DNA of 64,000 nt from Cocos nucifera. Its lineage: Eukaryota; Streptophyta; Magnoliopsida; Arecales; Arecaceae. Below the pieces are notes generated by a model. The model saw only the letters and a program-made list of their open reading frames with translations. It searched no databases and had not been told where the DNA came from. Below, piece after piece: positions 12,063 to 23,409 of the stretch; the stretch's first letter is position 1, and every line of letters begins with the position of its first letter. Position numbers and translations under genes: made by a program. Where the stretch lies: positions 1-64,000 of the forward strand of contig QRFJ01001910.1 in NCBI GenBank assembly GCA_006176705.1, given 5' to 3'.

Positions 12063-13163
12063 AAGCCTTTGTAGGTTAAATCATATAATGCTTTGCTTAT
12101 AATATAATGGTACAAAAGAAAAGTATGATATATCTTTTATGTTTATTTGCATGTTATTTATATAATGAGATCATGTTCTTTTATTTATCATAATGAGATT
12201 ATGATGTACATATTATTCTATAAAGGTTGCCCTGATATAGTGGAAAGTATTCACTATATAATGAAGGTTGTCCTAGAATAATTATACATGTTAGTAGATA
12301 TATATAAATTTTATTATAATTGATGCTATTAGGCATTTAGTTTTTTTTTAAAATCAGAATGTACATTGAGACCTTTTAAATCTCTCTTTAAAAATTTATA
12401 TTAAGTTGTAGTATAATTAATCTATAGCTGTATCAGTCGGGATGTCTAATTGATCAATCGGTGTCTAGGATAAATGGTTCATGATTGGTAAAAGAGAATG
12501 TGGTTTTTTAATTGGTTCAGTTGTCTGACCTGGCCAATTTATTGGTGTCTAAAGAAAGCAACATGGGGACTCCCACTTCTCTCCCACTTACCTGGCCGAT
12601 TCGATTAATTTAATTCTAGATTGAAATGCTTAGTATTATATTCACTACATTAAGGCCTTCCTTCATACTAGATTCTTATTATGTCCAGAACCATATTAGT
12701 TTTGTTGTGTAACCACAAGAACTATCATGGGAATGATGTAATATTAATCTAGTGCATTGAGATGCTTACAGCATTTTGAATATACTGCTTTGTTGTGTAA
12801 CCACAAAAGTAGTTATATTTCATTTTGACTGTATAGAAATGAAGGGTTCTATTTAAACTAAAACATTAAAGTTTGTTGTGCTAACACAAGGCTATTAATG
12901 TTTTAGAGGCAAAAGTTTTTTGAGAGTTGCATAAAGTGCAATTGGAAAGAGTTTCCTACCTTTGAACTTATAACAGATTTGTTGTGCAACCACAAGACCT
13001 TTTATAAGGAAATTAGGATCTTATTCTCACTAAGAAAATCAATAAGAGGGTTATGATTTTTTGATTAAATAGTGGGAGACATAATTAAATTAAAGTCCTA
13101 ATTTAATTATGTTTGTCATCATGAGTTGTTTGCTTATATATTGTTCTTTATTATGTAGATTAA
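12063..13163 (+). other. Untranslated leader of element D
   Basis: About 1.1 kb between the PBS and the gag start, with no open frame worth calling. It holds the TCCCACTTACCTGGCC motif (12582-12597) that also occurs in the leaders of A, B, E and F, and an array of four related stem-loops at 12691-13008. In retroelements this region carries RNA signals for packaging, dimerisation and translation; which of these applies here is inference. Confidence 0.7.
12691..13008 (+). repeat. Array of four related stem-loops in the D leader
   Basis: Four copies of an 18-mer of the type TTGTTGTGYAACCACAAR start at 12702, 12790, 12873 and 12979. Each folds as stem TTGTG/CACAA with a 4-nt loop (TAAC, TAAC, CTAA, CAAC). 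Each is also flanked by its own complementary outer arms, different in sequence from copy to copy. These are CCAT+TAGTT with AACTA+ATGG (12691-12730), ATATA and ACTGCTT with partners including one G-U pair (12778-12821), AAAACATTAA with TTAATGTTTT (12860-12904), and CTTATAA with TTATAAG (12967-13008). Conserved apical part plus changing but paired lower stems is the mark of selected RNA structure. Confidence 0.75.
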
Positions 13164-14010
13164 ATGGCTTCTTCACTTTCATTGCACATTCAATTTTGGA
13201 TTCAAATAAATTGACTGATCAAAATTATGTTGACTGGTTGAGAAACCTAAAAATAGTACTCAGTCAAGAAAAACTCTCCTATATTCTTGATGCCCCTGAT
13301 CCTAAGCCATTAGGAAATGATGCCACAGATGAAGATAAGTCCACATACAAGATGTGGCAAAATGATTCCCTTACTTACTGTCAAATGCATCATACTTGCC
13401 TCTATGAATAATGAATTATAGAGGCAGCATGATAGCATGGACACTCAATCCATATTGCTCAATCTAAAAGAGCTTTATGGAGAGCATAGTAGGACTGCTA
13501 GATATGAGATATCTAAGCAATTATTTTATGCAAGAATGACAGAAGGAACATCCATACAAAATCATGTTTTGATGGTAATTGACCTAATCACTCGATTAAG
13601 TCAATTAGGTTTTGTTATGGATGGAGAGTTAAGTCAGGATTTGATCCTGCAATCACTCCCAGAATCATTTTCTCAGTTTGTCATGAACTATCACATGAAC
13701 AAACTGAAATTCTTTCCTTGCCTGAGCTGTTAAATATGCTCAAGACAGCAGAAAGCCATATCAAGAAAGGATAAGGCTCCTCTTCTTCTTGTGGATGGGG
13801 ATCTCCAAGAAGAAGGCAGGCAAAAAGGGTTCAAAGAGAAGGTTGAATTCCCTAAAAATGGTATAAATAAGAAGAAAAAGGGGAAGAAGGTCTCTGGACA
13901 GATGACCTATTTTCACTTGCGGCAAAATAGGTCATTGGAAGAGGAATTGCAAGGCTTACCTTGCAACCATGAAGTCTGGTGCAAATAATGCACCAAAAGG
14001 TATGTATGAG
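13164..14010 (+). pseudogene. Element D gag (copia nucleocapsid precursor), frameshifted
   Basis: Starts at ATG 13164 (MASSLSLHIQ), with a frameshift within about 30 bases into LDSNKLTDQNYVDWLRNLKI (about 13195-13255), the usual copia gag N-terminus. After a second disruption near 13390 it continues with LKELYGEHSRTARYEISKQL and ITRLSQLGFVMDGELSQDLIL (13437-13733). A Lys-rich stretch follows, then a zinc knuckle near 13908-13950 reading YFHC..GHWKRNC once a single extra T is allowed for. The first zinc-binding Cys position is Tyr, as in the gag copies of A, B and E. Here the codon after SK is CAA (Gln); in A, B and E that position is a stop. Confidence 0.85.
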
Positions 14011-17000
14011 ATACATACTATATTATCATTAAATTATTTTATTTCAAATTCTTGGGTATTAGATACCGGCTGTGGTTTTCATATCTGCAAATCTTTGCAG
14101 GGGCTACAGAAAATTAAGAGTTTGAAGAAAGGTGACTTCAAGCTCTATGGCGCTGGAGGAGAGTCTATCCAAGCAGAAGCTGTAGGGACAAATATATTGA
14201 AGTTACCTTATGGAAAGATCTTAGAGCTTACAAATTATTATTATATGCCTAAGATCATTAGAAATATTATATCTATACCCTTGTTATTAAAATAAGGTTA
14301 TAGTCTTAATGTAACGAGCGAAGGTTGCTCGATCAAATATTCTAATGAAAATATTTGTTTTGGCATATTTAGCAATGGTTTGTTGACTCTATGTTTGGAT
14401 GACAATATATTTCATATTGATGAAAATAGAAAACGTAAGAGAGATGACATAAATAATACTTTACTTTGGCATTATCGATTAGGTCATATTAGTGAGGCTA
14501 GGATTAACAAGTTATACAAAGAAAAGTTCTTTGATCCTTTTGATTATGAATCATTGGGAACTTGTGAATCATGCCTCATGGGTAAAATGACCAAGATTCC
14601 ATTTAGTGGACATGGAGAAAGGACAAATGAGTTATTAGGACTTGTACATACGGATGTATGTGGTCCTATGACAACTCAAGCCAGAGGAGGATACTCTTAT
14701 TTTATAACATTCACTGATGATTTATCTAGGTTTGGATATGTGTATCTTATGAAACACAAATCAGAAGCCTTTGATAAATTTAAAGAGTATCAAAGTATGG
14801 TCGAAAAATAAACTGGACAATGTATAAAAATCCTTCGATCTGATTGGGGAGGAGAATACTTATCTAGTGAGTTTCTAGACTATCTTAAAGTTAAAGGAAT
14901 TCTCTCTGAATGGACACCTCCTTATACACCATAATTAAATGGTGTAGCCGAAAGAAAAAATCATACCTTATTAGATATGGTATGGTCCATGATGTGCTTC
15001 ACTGAATTACCTATTTTCTTCTGGGGTCATGCTCTGGAGACTGCAATTTACATCTTGAATAGAGTTCCTTCTAAATCTGTATCTAGTACTCCATATGACA
15101 TATGGAGAAGTAAGAAATCTAATCTTAAGTATCTTAAGATATGGAGTTGTCCAGCTTATGTCAAAAAAAATTTTGGACATAAACTTGATGCTAGATTAGA
15201 CAGATGTCTATTTATAGGATATCCTAGAAATAGTATAGGATATTTATTCTACCATCCTACTGAACAAAAGGTATTTGTAAGTAGGCATGCCACTTTCATG
15301 AAAAAAGAATTTATCCTAGAAAAGGGCAGTGGCAGAAATATTGAACTTAGTGAAGTTCAAGAAAAATAAATAGAAATTTCTCAACCATATAATCACATAA
15401 AAGAACCAGAACACATAACTCCTATCCGTAGGTCTAAAAGAGTATGAAATACACCTATGAGGTATGGTTTCATTATTGAGAACAATGAAGCCCAAGTCAT
15501 TGAGAATGACGAACCTCTGACCTATACGGAAGCAGTCAAAAGTAAAGGACTCTTACAAATGGCTGGCTGCCATGCAATCCGAAAATAGAATCCATGCACA
15601 CCAACAAAGTATGGACTTTGGTGGATGCACCAGAGGATATAAATCCTATTGGATGCAAATGGATTTTTAAGAAAAAGATTGGAGCTGATGGTCAAATTGA
15701 AACCTATAAGGCTAGATTGGTGGCTAAGAGTTTTAGGCAAAAATAGGAGATTGATTATGATGAAACATTCTCACCTATTGCCATGCTCAAATCTATTCGA
15801 AAAATACTTGCTATAGCAGCATACCACGACTATAAAATATGGCAAATGGATGTAAAGACTGTCTTCCTTAATGGTTTCCTTGAGGAGGAGGTCTATATGT
15901 CACAGCCAGAGGGATTTGAGTCAAATGAGAGACCAAATCAGGTATGCAAGCTTAAGAGAACCATTTATGAATTAAAGCAAGCATCAAGGAGTTGGAACAT
16001 TCATTTTGATGAAACAATAAAAGAGTTTGGTTTTATCAAGAATGTTGATGAACCATGTGTGTATAAGAAAACTAGTGGAAGAACCATAGTCTTCTTAGTT
16101 CTGTATGTAGATGACATACTTCTCATTGGGAATGATATTTCAATGTTACAATCAGTCAAATTATGGCTATCAAATAAGTTTTTCATGAAAGATTTGGGAG
16201 AAGCATCCTATATACTAGGAATAAAGATCTATAGAGATAGATCTAAGAGGATGCTAGGCTTGTCCCAATCAAGGTACATTGACTTAATACTGAAAAGATT
16301 CAGTATGGATGGGAGTAAAAGAGGTTATTTCTCCATGAGTCAAGGCATACACCTCTCTAAAAAGATGTCTCCTAAGACACCTAAAGAGAGAAATAGAATG
16401 AGTTCTATTCCTTATGCTTCGGCTGTTGGATCAATAATGTATGCCATGTTATGTACAAGGCCTGATGTTGCTTATGCTTTAGGCATTGCAAGTAGATTTC
16501 AAGCTGATCCAAGAGAGGATCATTGAAAAGCTGTGAAAAATATTCTTAAGTACTTAAGAAGGACTAAAGATATTTTTCTAGTATATGGTGGTTCTGATCT
16601 TAAATTAGAATCATATTCTGATTCTAGTTTTTCAATTAGACCCAGATAATAGCAAATCCATTTTAGGGTATGTCTTTACTCTGAACGTTGGAGTAGTAAG
16701 TTGGAAGAGTACTAAGCAGCCAACTATAGCTGACTCAACCACTGAAGTAGAATACATAGCTATAAGTGAAGCCACTAAGGAAGCTTTCTGGATGAAGAAG
16801 TTCATCATTGAATTGGGAGTTATTCCTAAAATTGAGAATTCAGTACCACTTTACGGTGATAATACTAGAGCTGTTGCTCAAGCAAAGGAGCTAAGGTCTC
16901 ATCATAAATCCAAACACATTCTGAGATGCTTCCATCTCATTCGAGAAATTATTGAAAGACAAGATGTAGTCACAGAACGAGTGGACACAAAGAACAACAT

Positions 17001-17091
17001 AGCAGACCCAATCACTAAGGCTTTACCACTGCAACTGTTTGATCATCACCTTGATTGTATGGGATTAAAATATAAGGGCGATTGGCTTTAG
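14011..17091 (+). pseudogene. Element D pol: protease, integrase, reverse transcriptase, RNase H, broken
   Basis: The protease has WVLDTG (about 14056; active-site Asp kept). The integrase zinc region follows (WHYRLGH, CESC, 14468-14580), then the DDE core: Asp in HTDVCGP (about 14650), Asp in RSDWGGEY (about 14840) and Glu in GVAERKN (about 14950). Reverse transcriptase contains IWQMDVKTVFLNGFLEEEVY and YVDDILLIGND with YVDD at 16104-16115, in one open frame 15783-16526. RNase H runs to LKYKGDWL and a stop at 17089-17091. In-frame stops lie after LLK (14293), VEK (14809), YTP (14932) and others, with frameshifts near 15590 and 16630-16790. All three integrase acidic residues survive, so loss of function came from stops and frameshifts. 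Confidence 0.92.
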
Positions 17092-17094
17092 TGC

Positions 17095-17105
17095 AAGTGG
17101 GAGAT
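17095..17105 (+). other. Polypurine tract of element D
   Basis: AAGTGGGAGAT ends exactly at the 3' LTR start; the same AAGTGGGAG core precedes the 3' LTRs of A, B and F. It primes plus-strand DNA synthesis in LTR retroelements. Confidence 0.85.
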
Positions 17106-19615
17106 TGAAAGAAATATGTCCTCAAGTCAATTAATTTTTGGGATGTTCCTTATCTTCCAAACTCATGTAATGACATTTTTAATAAATAAAGGCATTTATT
17201 TCATCATATGTACTATCTTATTATTTATTTAAGATTATGATGAACCCAAAAAATTAGGGTTATGATTTTAGGATTATGATGAGATCATACTAGTGAGACC
17301 TAAAACCTTAAAACCCTAATTTAAATATTCCTAGTCAATGGGACATTGAGTTAGGGATCAATATTTTCTGGTAAGACTAGCACATTCTTAGTATGCTCTA
17401 TTGAGAGGGTGATTGATCTCACAATAACTTGTGTATGACACTAATATAAGAATGTGGGTGCTCATTAGAGAATGAGTTCATTGAATTGATCCAAGTTGAG
17501 AATATCTAATGGAGTCTTATCTACATGTCAATAGATGGTTCTCATAGTGGAATTTGTGCATGTAATCCTTTGACCTGAAACTACCATAGAATCTTATATA
17601 TATAAATACATATTTTGGTTCATACTCATTCATGACTCAGTTATGTATAGGATGATCTGGATATGGTAGATTATATATATATGAAGGTTATGAGTAGGTT
17701 AACATGGAATCGATCTCTCCTGATAAGAGGAAATAGCATCCTACTTGCTTCAAACAAATGATGATTCAGGAAGACTTTGATAAAAGCATGATGAAAAATT
17801 AGAAATAATTTCATGATGAAAAATTAGAAATAATTTCTAATGTTTCATTAAATAAATCATCATCATAAGATTGAAAGAGAAATGAATATGATATTGGGGT
17901 TGACATATCTCCATACCCAGAGTCATATTCAGGATGCAGGGAGATTAAAGGATCTAGTTGCAAGGTAATTTTCACTGAACGATATTTTTGGTATTTCCAT
18001 CAAAATTTCGCATCTTCTGGAAAGTCATGATACGTTGCTAGATGTCAATCATGTCTTATGGGTTTGATTAAATTTATATTTTAATTTGATCATTAAATTA
18101 GAAAGTATTCTAAATTAAGTTAAATTGGGTTGGCTAGTTTTGACCTAAATCGGTTTGGTTGAGTTCTAACCAGATTAGGTCAAATCACACCCAGACTCAC
18201 TACTGGTTAGATGTGGAACCCAATGGGTCACACACAAAGAGAGTTGATTAAGGGTCTAATTGGATTAGACCTTGTTTGCAAGATGAACATGCTAGAACAT
18301 GTAGCTTACCCTAGCACCTGGTTCCGAATTGGATTCAAATCGGCTTTTGATTTGGGCTAATTTAGATCCGATTTGAGCCAAATAGGATTTGGCCTTGAAT
18401 TTGATTAACCTAGACTGATTGGGCTTTAGTTGGGGCACCACATACCTGAATCCCATATGCCAGAGAGTCTCTCACTTGTGCGTGGGAAGTCTTTGATGTG
18501 CAAAGAATTCTTTGGCGCATTGAATTAGTTGGCGCCTACCTTCTTTGACTTTTCCTATTTTGTTATGTCACGTAAATTTTTATATTAATGTGGACATCAA
18601 ATATGGGGCGTAGAAGAGTCCTTCTACAGATGAAATACTTCATTATTATTTTGAGAAGGGATTTTTTTGTCGCCCAAGATCCCTTGCCGCCCAAGACTCC
18701 ATGCCGCCCACTCCTCCTTGATGCCTTTTGGACCAAGTCAAAGTCTTTTGGGACTTTGACTATTCAAAGATTATCTCCATGCCTTCTTGCTGAATGGGTG
18801 TCCCTTTTTAGAGCCATTGGATGGCCTTTTTATATGATCTAATGGATGAAAAGGGTGGTGCCAAAGATGAAATATTGCGACTCTTCGTAAATAACTTACA
18901 TAGAATTAGTCCAAAAGTCCTTCTGCTTTGAGGCACCTCTTGGACTAAGTCTACATCTCGTTATTTACTGATGAGGCATGAGATTGGCTGATGGGGCATG
19001 AGATATTGATGAGGAAAGGGCATGAGAAATTTAGTTGGCACCCCTATGTACATTATAAATAGGGGTGCGCACCAAGAGTCTGGTGTGTGTAAAAATTATC
19101 TATTTTTCTTACAAGAGTTTTTTTTTGTCCAATTTTCTTTCTTTCTTTTTCTTGTCTAGACCTTGTCCCTATAAGGATAAGAAGTCATCTTAAGACTAAG
19201 AGATTAGGAAGAAAAATTAAGAAGATAAAAGAAAAAGAAAGATAGATAAGGAGAGGAAAGAAATGTGACATAAAGGCTAAAGAAGGTCTTGCCCTTTTAA
19301 TTAAAGTTCTTATTATTAGAACTCTAATTATATAAATCAGAGGTGTTGGTGTCTTGATCAAGTCTCTGTGTGGATCAACATTGGAGAGTGAACTTGTGGG
19401 CACCTGGTGGAAATCCTGACGGACTGCTATCGATGATCAGGTTCAATTTAGGGTTTAGCGATAAGAGGTATGTTCTAATACTTTCTTTTATGTTACAAAT
19501 ACATGTTATATGATTTAATTGCTAATGAGGTGATCCTAGGGTTCGGATTTGGTTTATATGATTTCATATTTTTGCTTTAAAATCCATGCTTTCGCCCTGT
19601 ACACCAAACCTATCG
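17106..19615 (+). repeat. 3' LTR of element D
   Basis: 2510 bp, beginning TGAAAG like the 5' LTR. The terminal CA has become CG (TATCG at 19611-19615). TATA box TATAAAT at 19054-19060. It carries a private 25-bp tandem duplication at 17787-17836. Target duplication GTAAG follows at 19616-19620. Confidence 0.93.
17787..17836 (+). repeat. 25-bp tandem duplication private to the 3' LTR of D
   Basis: Two exact adjacent copies (17787-17811, 17812-17836), each starting CATGATGAAAAATTAG. The 5' LTR has a single copy at about 10212-10236, so the duplication arose after insertion. Confidence 0.92.
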
Positions 19616-19620
19616 GTAAG
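19616..19620. repeat. Target-site duplication of element D, right copy (GTAAG)
   Basis: Exact repeat of 9527-9531; the host element E resumes immediately after it. Confidence 0.92.
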
Positions 19621-20655
19621 TATATTGCAGTTAATAGACTATATCCCCAAAGAAAATCAAGAAGGTCTGTGAAGCTCATCATGGATCAGACTATATCTAA
19701 TAAGGTCCGATTCCTCCATTCTAAAATCCCATTGAGTTAAGGTATTCTAGATGGAGTCCATTGAGAGATTATGCCATTTTGCTTGAGATATTCAAGAAAT
19801 TCTCGACTAAAGTATTCACCTCCTCGATTTGATCGAAGAATCTTAATGGATTTTCAAGTTTGCTTTTTGACTTCATGTCTGAATTTCTTAGACTTGTGTC
19901 TCATAAGATACACATACCCATACCGAGATAAATCATCGATGAAGGTTATGAAGTAGATAAAATTGCCTCTAGCTGGCACATCAAATAGGCCACATACATC
20001 AGTATGTACTAGGATAAGTAAATCCGTGGCCCTTTCCCCATGTTCTACAAAAGGGAGCTTAGTCATTTTTTCATGAAGATAAGATTCACAAATTAGATAT
20101 GACTCAAAAGTCAACGGACTCAATAGCCCAATTTTCTCCAATTTGTTAATCCTATCTTCTGCTATATGACCTAGACTTAGGTGCCATAGATATCTATCAT
20201 TTGAACTATCCCTAGGTCGTTTTGTTCTTATGGCATTCACATTTTGCTTGATATTAAAAATAGATACATCAATATGTAACTGATAGAGACCGTTAATGAG
20301 GAAACCACTTGCAATTTTATTTTTTTCATAAAGAATATTATAGTGGTCCTTAAGAAAACTAATTACATAGCCTTCTTGTGCTAAGCATGAATCATAAATC
20401 AAATTTCTGCTTGCAGTAGGTACATAGTAACAATCCTTAAGTACAAATCTAAACTAGATGGTAGTCGAAGAGGGTAGGTTCCCACAGCCATAATAGCAAC
20501 TTTTGCTCCATTTTTGATGCATAGGATCATCTCACCATCCCTCCGCCTCCTGCTATCCTTAAGATTCTACATGAAAGTGCATAAATGAGCACTAGAACCA
20601 GAGTCGAGCACCCAACTGAATGTAGAAGAAATCGTAATGTTAGATTCAATAATGA
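19621..20655 (-). pseudogene. Element E protease and integrase 5' part, broken
   Basis: Reading leftwards from 20655: protease core SWVLDSGSSAHLC (about 20610-20575) with a stop soon after. Then ISFLKDHYNILYEKNKIASG, and the integrase zinc region YLWHLSLGHIAEDRINKLEK (about 20195-20135) with the CxxC Cys pair damaged (CESYL). Next come HTDVCGLFD with the first catalytic Asp kept, and TFIDDLSRYGYVYLM. The second catalytic Asp is Asn (codon 19827-19829 on the minus strand), and a stop follows in the TPxxP*LNG region. It stops at DFLWGYSLLTAIY beside the D insertion; the next residues (LLNRVPSK) are on the other side of D at 9531. D therefore sits between two adjacent codon regions of the integrase core. 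Confidence 0.9.
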
Positions 20656-21496
20656 GCATACCTTAAGAAGGACCTGCATCCTTCTTATTCTTTAGGGTGG
20701 CTAGGTAAATAGGATAGTTTCGCTTCCAGTGGCCGTCCATGTTATAATAGAAATACTTTTCTTTGTCAGTGGCCTTCTTCTTCAGCTCTATCTTTTTCTT
20801 CTTTCCACCTTCCACCTTTTGCCTTTTCAAAGACTTCTTCTTTCCAAAAGATTTTTTCTTGGCAAAAGTTTGTTCTATAGCAAGCACTAAGCCTTTAGAA
20901 CCTTTCATAGAAAGTTCAGCGGTAACCAGCATGTTCATAAATTTAGCCAGAGTACTCTGAAGTTTATGCATATGGTAATTCATGATGAATTTCCCATACG
21001 CATCAGTCAAGGATTGCAGAATTATGTCATTCTATAGATCCTGATCAAACTTCACTCCGAGCTTCTCAAGCTCTTTCAAGTTCTTGATCATCATCAGATA
21101 ATGATCTTGGACTGACTGTCCATCATACATCTTAGCCTTAAAAAGTTATTTAGTGATCTGATATTTGGCTGCGTGACTCTATTCACCAAACAACTCTTGC
21201 ATGTGAGCCAACATTTGACGGGCAATCTTGATATGTTCATGTTGGTGCTAAAGCTAATCAGACATCGAGCCCAACATGTAGTATCTGATCTTGTTATCTT
21301 CATCCATCCATTTGTCGAGAGACGTTCTCTATTCAGCGGACGGATGGACTGGTAAGGTGGGAGAATCCGGATCCAATACATGAGTTAACTTCTCAGAATC
21401 CAAAATAATTTTGAAGTTCTAGAGCCAATCCTTGTGATTGGATCCGGTCAGTCTATGGGTGTTTAGGATACAGGCTAGTGGATTGGATGCAGACAT
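20656..21496 (-). pseudogene. Element E gag, with stops
   Basis: ATG at 21494-21496 begins MSASNPLA, as in A and B. It has an in-frame TAA at 21146-21148 after YQITK, the codon that is TGA in A and B. The later part (21010-20660) is open: MNYHMHKLQSTLAKFMNMLVTAELSMKG, a Lys-rich segment, and a ruined zinc knuckle KYFYYNMDGHWKRNY in which three zinc-binding Cys have become Tyr. Product in life: the virus-like-particle shell protein of the retrotransposon. Confidence 0.85.
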
Positions 21497-23331
21497 TTTT
21501 CTATAGAGAGTCGAAGTTTCTAGTTAGATTTTGTAATTAAGATTAACTAATTTATTTAGAGATTTTATTTTTAAACAAATTAGCTTCCACTATTTTCTCG
21601 AATCCCTATACTTTCTTTGTAGAGATGCAAAAATTTTTATGATTAATGATTTCAAGTGGGTGGTGCAGTCCTACCAACTGACTCATCACCTCACCTAATA
21701 GTTATTGGTGATGGGTTAGCCAATGAGTGAACAACTCTTGTCCAATGATTCTCTAATCATGGTACATCCTTACTTGGTCTCTAATTCATGAATCTCACCA
21801 TGCCTAGAATATTGATTCACTCCTCAGTTAAGTCAGACCCATCATTTGCACAGATTGGATTTCTAATTGAGTCTCTCATCATATTTGAAATATTAAGCCC
21901 AATCCATCCTCCAGCCCATAGCATCCAATGCCGAATAGACATGGTTGCATCATTTTGGTGTAACTGAACCACTATGACTAGCCGAGAATAATGAATCTCA
22001 GAAAGGGCCCGCATATCTACAATGGTGGAAGACCTTAGACTTAATCTTTTCGTAGGAAGATTTGATTTAGGTCTCTTTAAACTTGACTTACAATAGCTAT
22101 AACAATTATGACTAACCTAGTGGCATGAGTTAGCTCGGATTGTTAACCACCTTAGATCAGGACTGGGTCGACAAATATGGCCAGGTAAGTGAGATCGGTG
22201 GAAGGGATATGCCATTAACTCGATAAGAATGCATTCGAGTCGAGTAGCTTCCAATTAAAAATCAGTCGATCATATCTGCCAAACTTATCTTAGACATCAA
22301 ATTGTTGAGCCAGAACCAATTAGGTTAGCTTACAATCCAGACTCTAACCACTGAGCCTAATTAGGTCTTAGCTTGAGCGATCACTCATGTGATTCGATCT
22401 TGACCCAAACTTAATCCTATTAGGCTGGTCAATTTAAGTACTCTTGATTCCATCTAACCAACTCTTGATTCGGTTTGATCAACCGCTTAGACCTAATTGA
22501 GCTACCCAAGTCCGAATCCAATTTTATGAATATGTCTTAAATCTAAAAATTCTTAATTTTTAGATCTAACATATTTCATAATCTTAATTCTTAACTAAGT
22601 TTAGGATTCATAAATAAAATATGTAAATAAAATCTTAGGATTTTAGGATCTAGGATTTTGCAGAAAATAAGTTTTTAGATTTCTGATTAAGGATGAACAT
22701 GCAGCAACCCTACTCATTATAAGAATACCCCATCGAATGGAATGAGAGGGCATTTAAATTCTACTTTATTCTTATGATCGGATAGCCAAGGAGAATGCCT
22801 TAATCAAAAATATGAAAACTATAAAACTAGTTAGATCTACATCATATATCTCATATATAAGATTGATCTAACTTTAAACATATTTTGCATACATCTTCAT
22901 ATATCATATCATGCATGTTTTCATATCTAAATTATCTCATAATCATCTAAAAATTAAATTTAAATTGATCTTATCAAAATATATTTTATTCTAGATAATT
23001 GTGTAGAACTATTCTACAACTAGTCTAAACATGCATTCATCGTATCTCATATGAATAAAAATTAAATAACTTTATTTTCTATTTTTTAGATCTTATTATA
23101 ATATTTATAACATCAAAAAATAATAAATAAATTAATCTAAAAATTATAATTAATTAAATTAAATTATGATCATGCAAGACTATGTATAGAATAATTCTAT
23201 TCTACAACTAGTCATGCATCTCGTACAACTTAGATCTATATTATTTAATTTTTTATTATTTTTGATTTTAGATCTAATCATATCTCATGTGATATCTAAA
23301 ATTATCTAATTATCAAATCAAAAATAAATTA
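21497..23331 (-). other. Untranslated leader of element E
   Basis: About 1.8 kb on the minus strand between the gag ATG and the primer-binding region. It is alignable with the leaders of A (34070-35932) and B. It contains the rc of TCTCACTTACCTGGCC at 22179-22194 and the conserved GAGTTAATGGCATATCCCTTCC block next to it. No coding potential seen. Confidence 0.78.
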
Positions 23332-23409
23332 AAATTAGATCTAAATTATTTATGGAAATCTTCAATAGGTATCAGAGCAAGGTTCCCATAAATAATTTAG
23401 ATCTAATTT
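23332..23409. repeat. 24-bp perfect inverted repeat flanking a flipped primer-binding site in E
   Basis: Arms 23332-23355 and 23386-23409 are exact reverse complements (left arm ends TTATTTATGG, right arm begins CCATAAATAA). The 30-nt spacer holds GGTATCAGAGC at 23368-23378 on the plus strand. E is a minus-strand element, so its primer-binding site should read on the minus strand. The last roughly 45 bp of the 5' LTR are missing at the right arm: compare 5191-5240 of the other LTR, which has no counterpart here. The layout fits a template-switch or fold-back event that copied leader sequence in inverted orientation over the LTR end. Confidence 0.9.

Larger units (their letters stand above)
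9532..19615 (+). mobile_element. Copia element D (family 2, Angela-like), full length
   Basis: A complete 10,084-bp LTR retrotransposon in the opposite orientation to its host E. Order: 5' LTR 9532-12050, PBS 12051-12062, leader with four stem-loops, gag from 13164, protease, integrase, reverse transcriptase and RNase H to 17091, polypurine tract 17095-17105, 3' LTR 17106-19615. The 5-bp duplication GTAAG is intact. In the first 270 bp the two LTRs differ at about two dozen positions by hand count, so the insertion is not recent. Domain order protease-integrase-RT-RNase H defines copia. The integrase wording (CESCLMGKMTK, VHTDVCGPM, TFTDDLSRFGYVYL) is Angela/BARE-like. Stops and frameshifts in every domain block autonomy. 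Confidence 0.94.
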
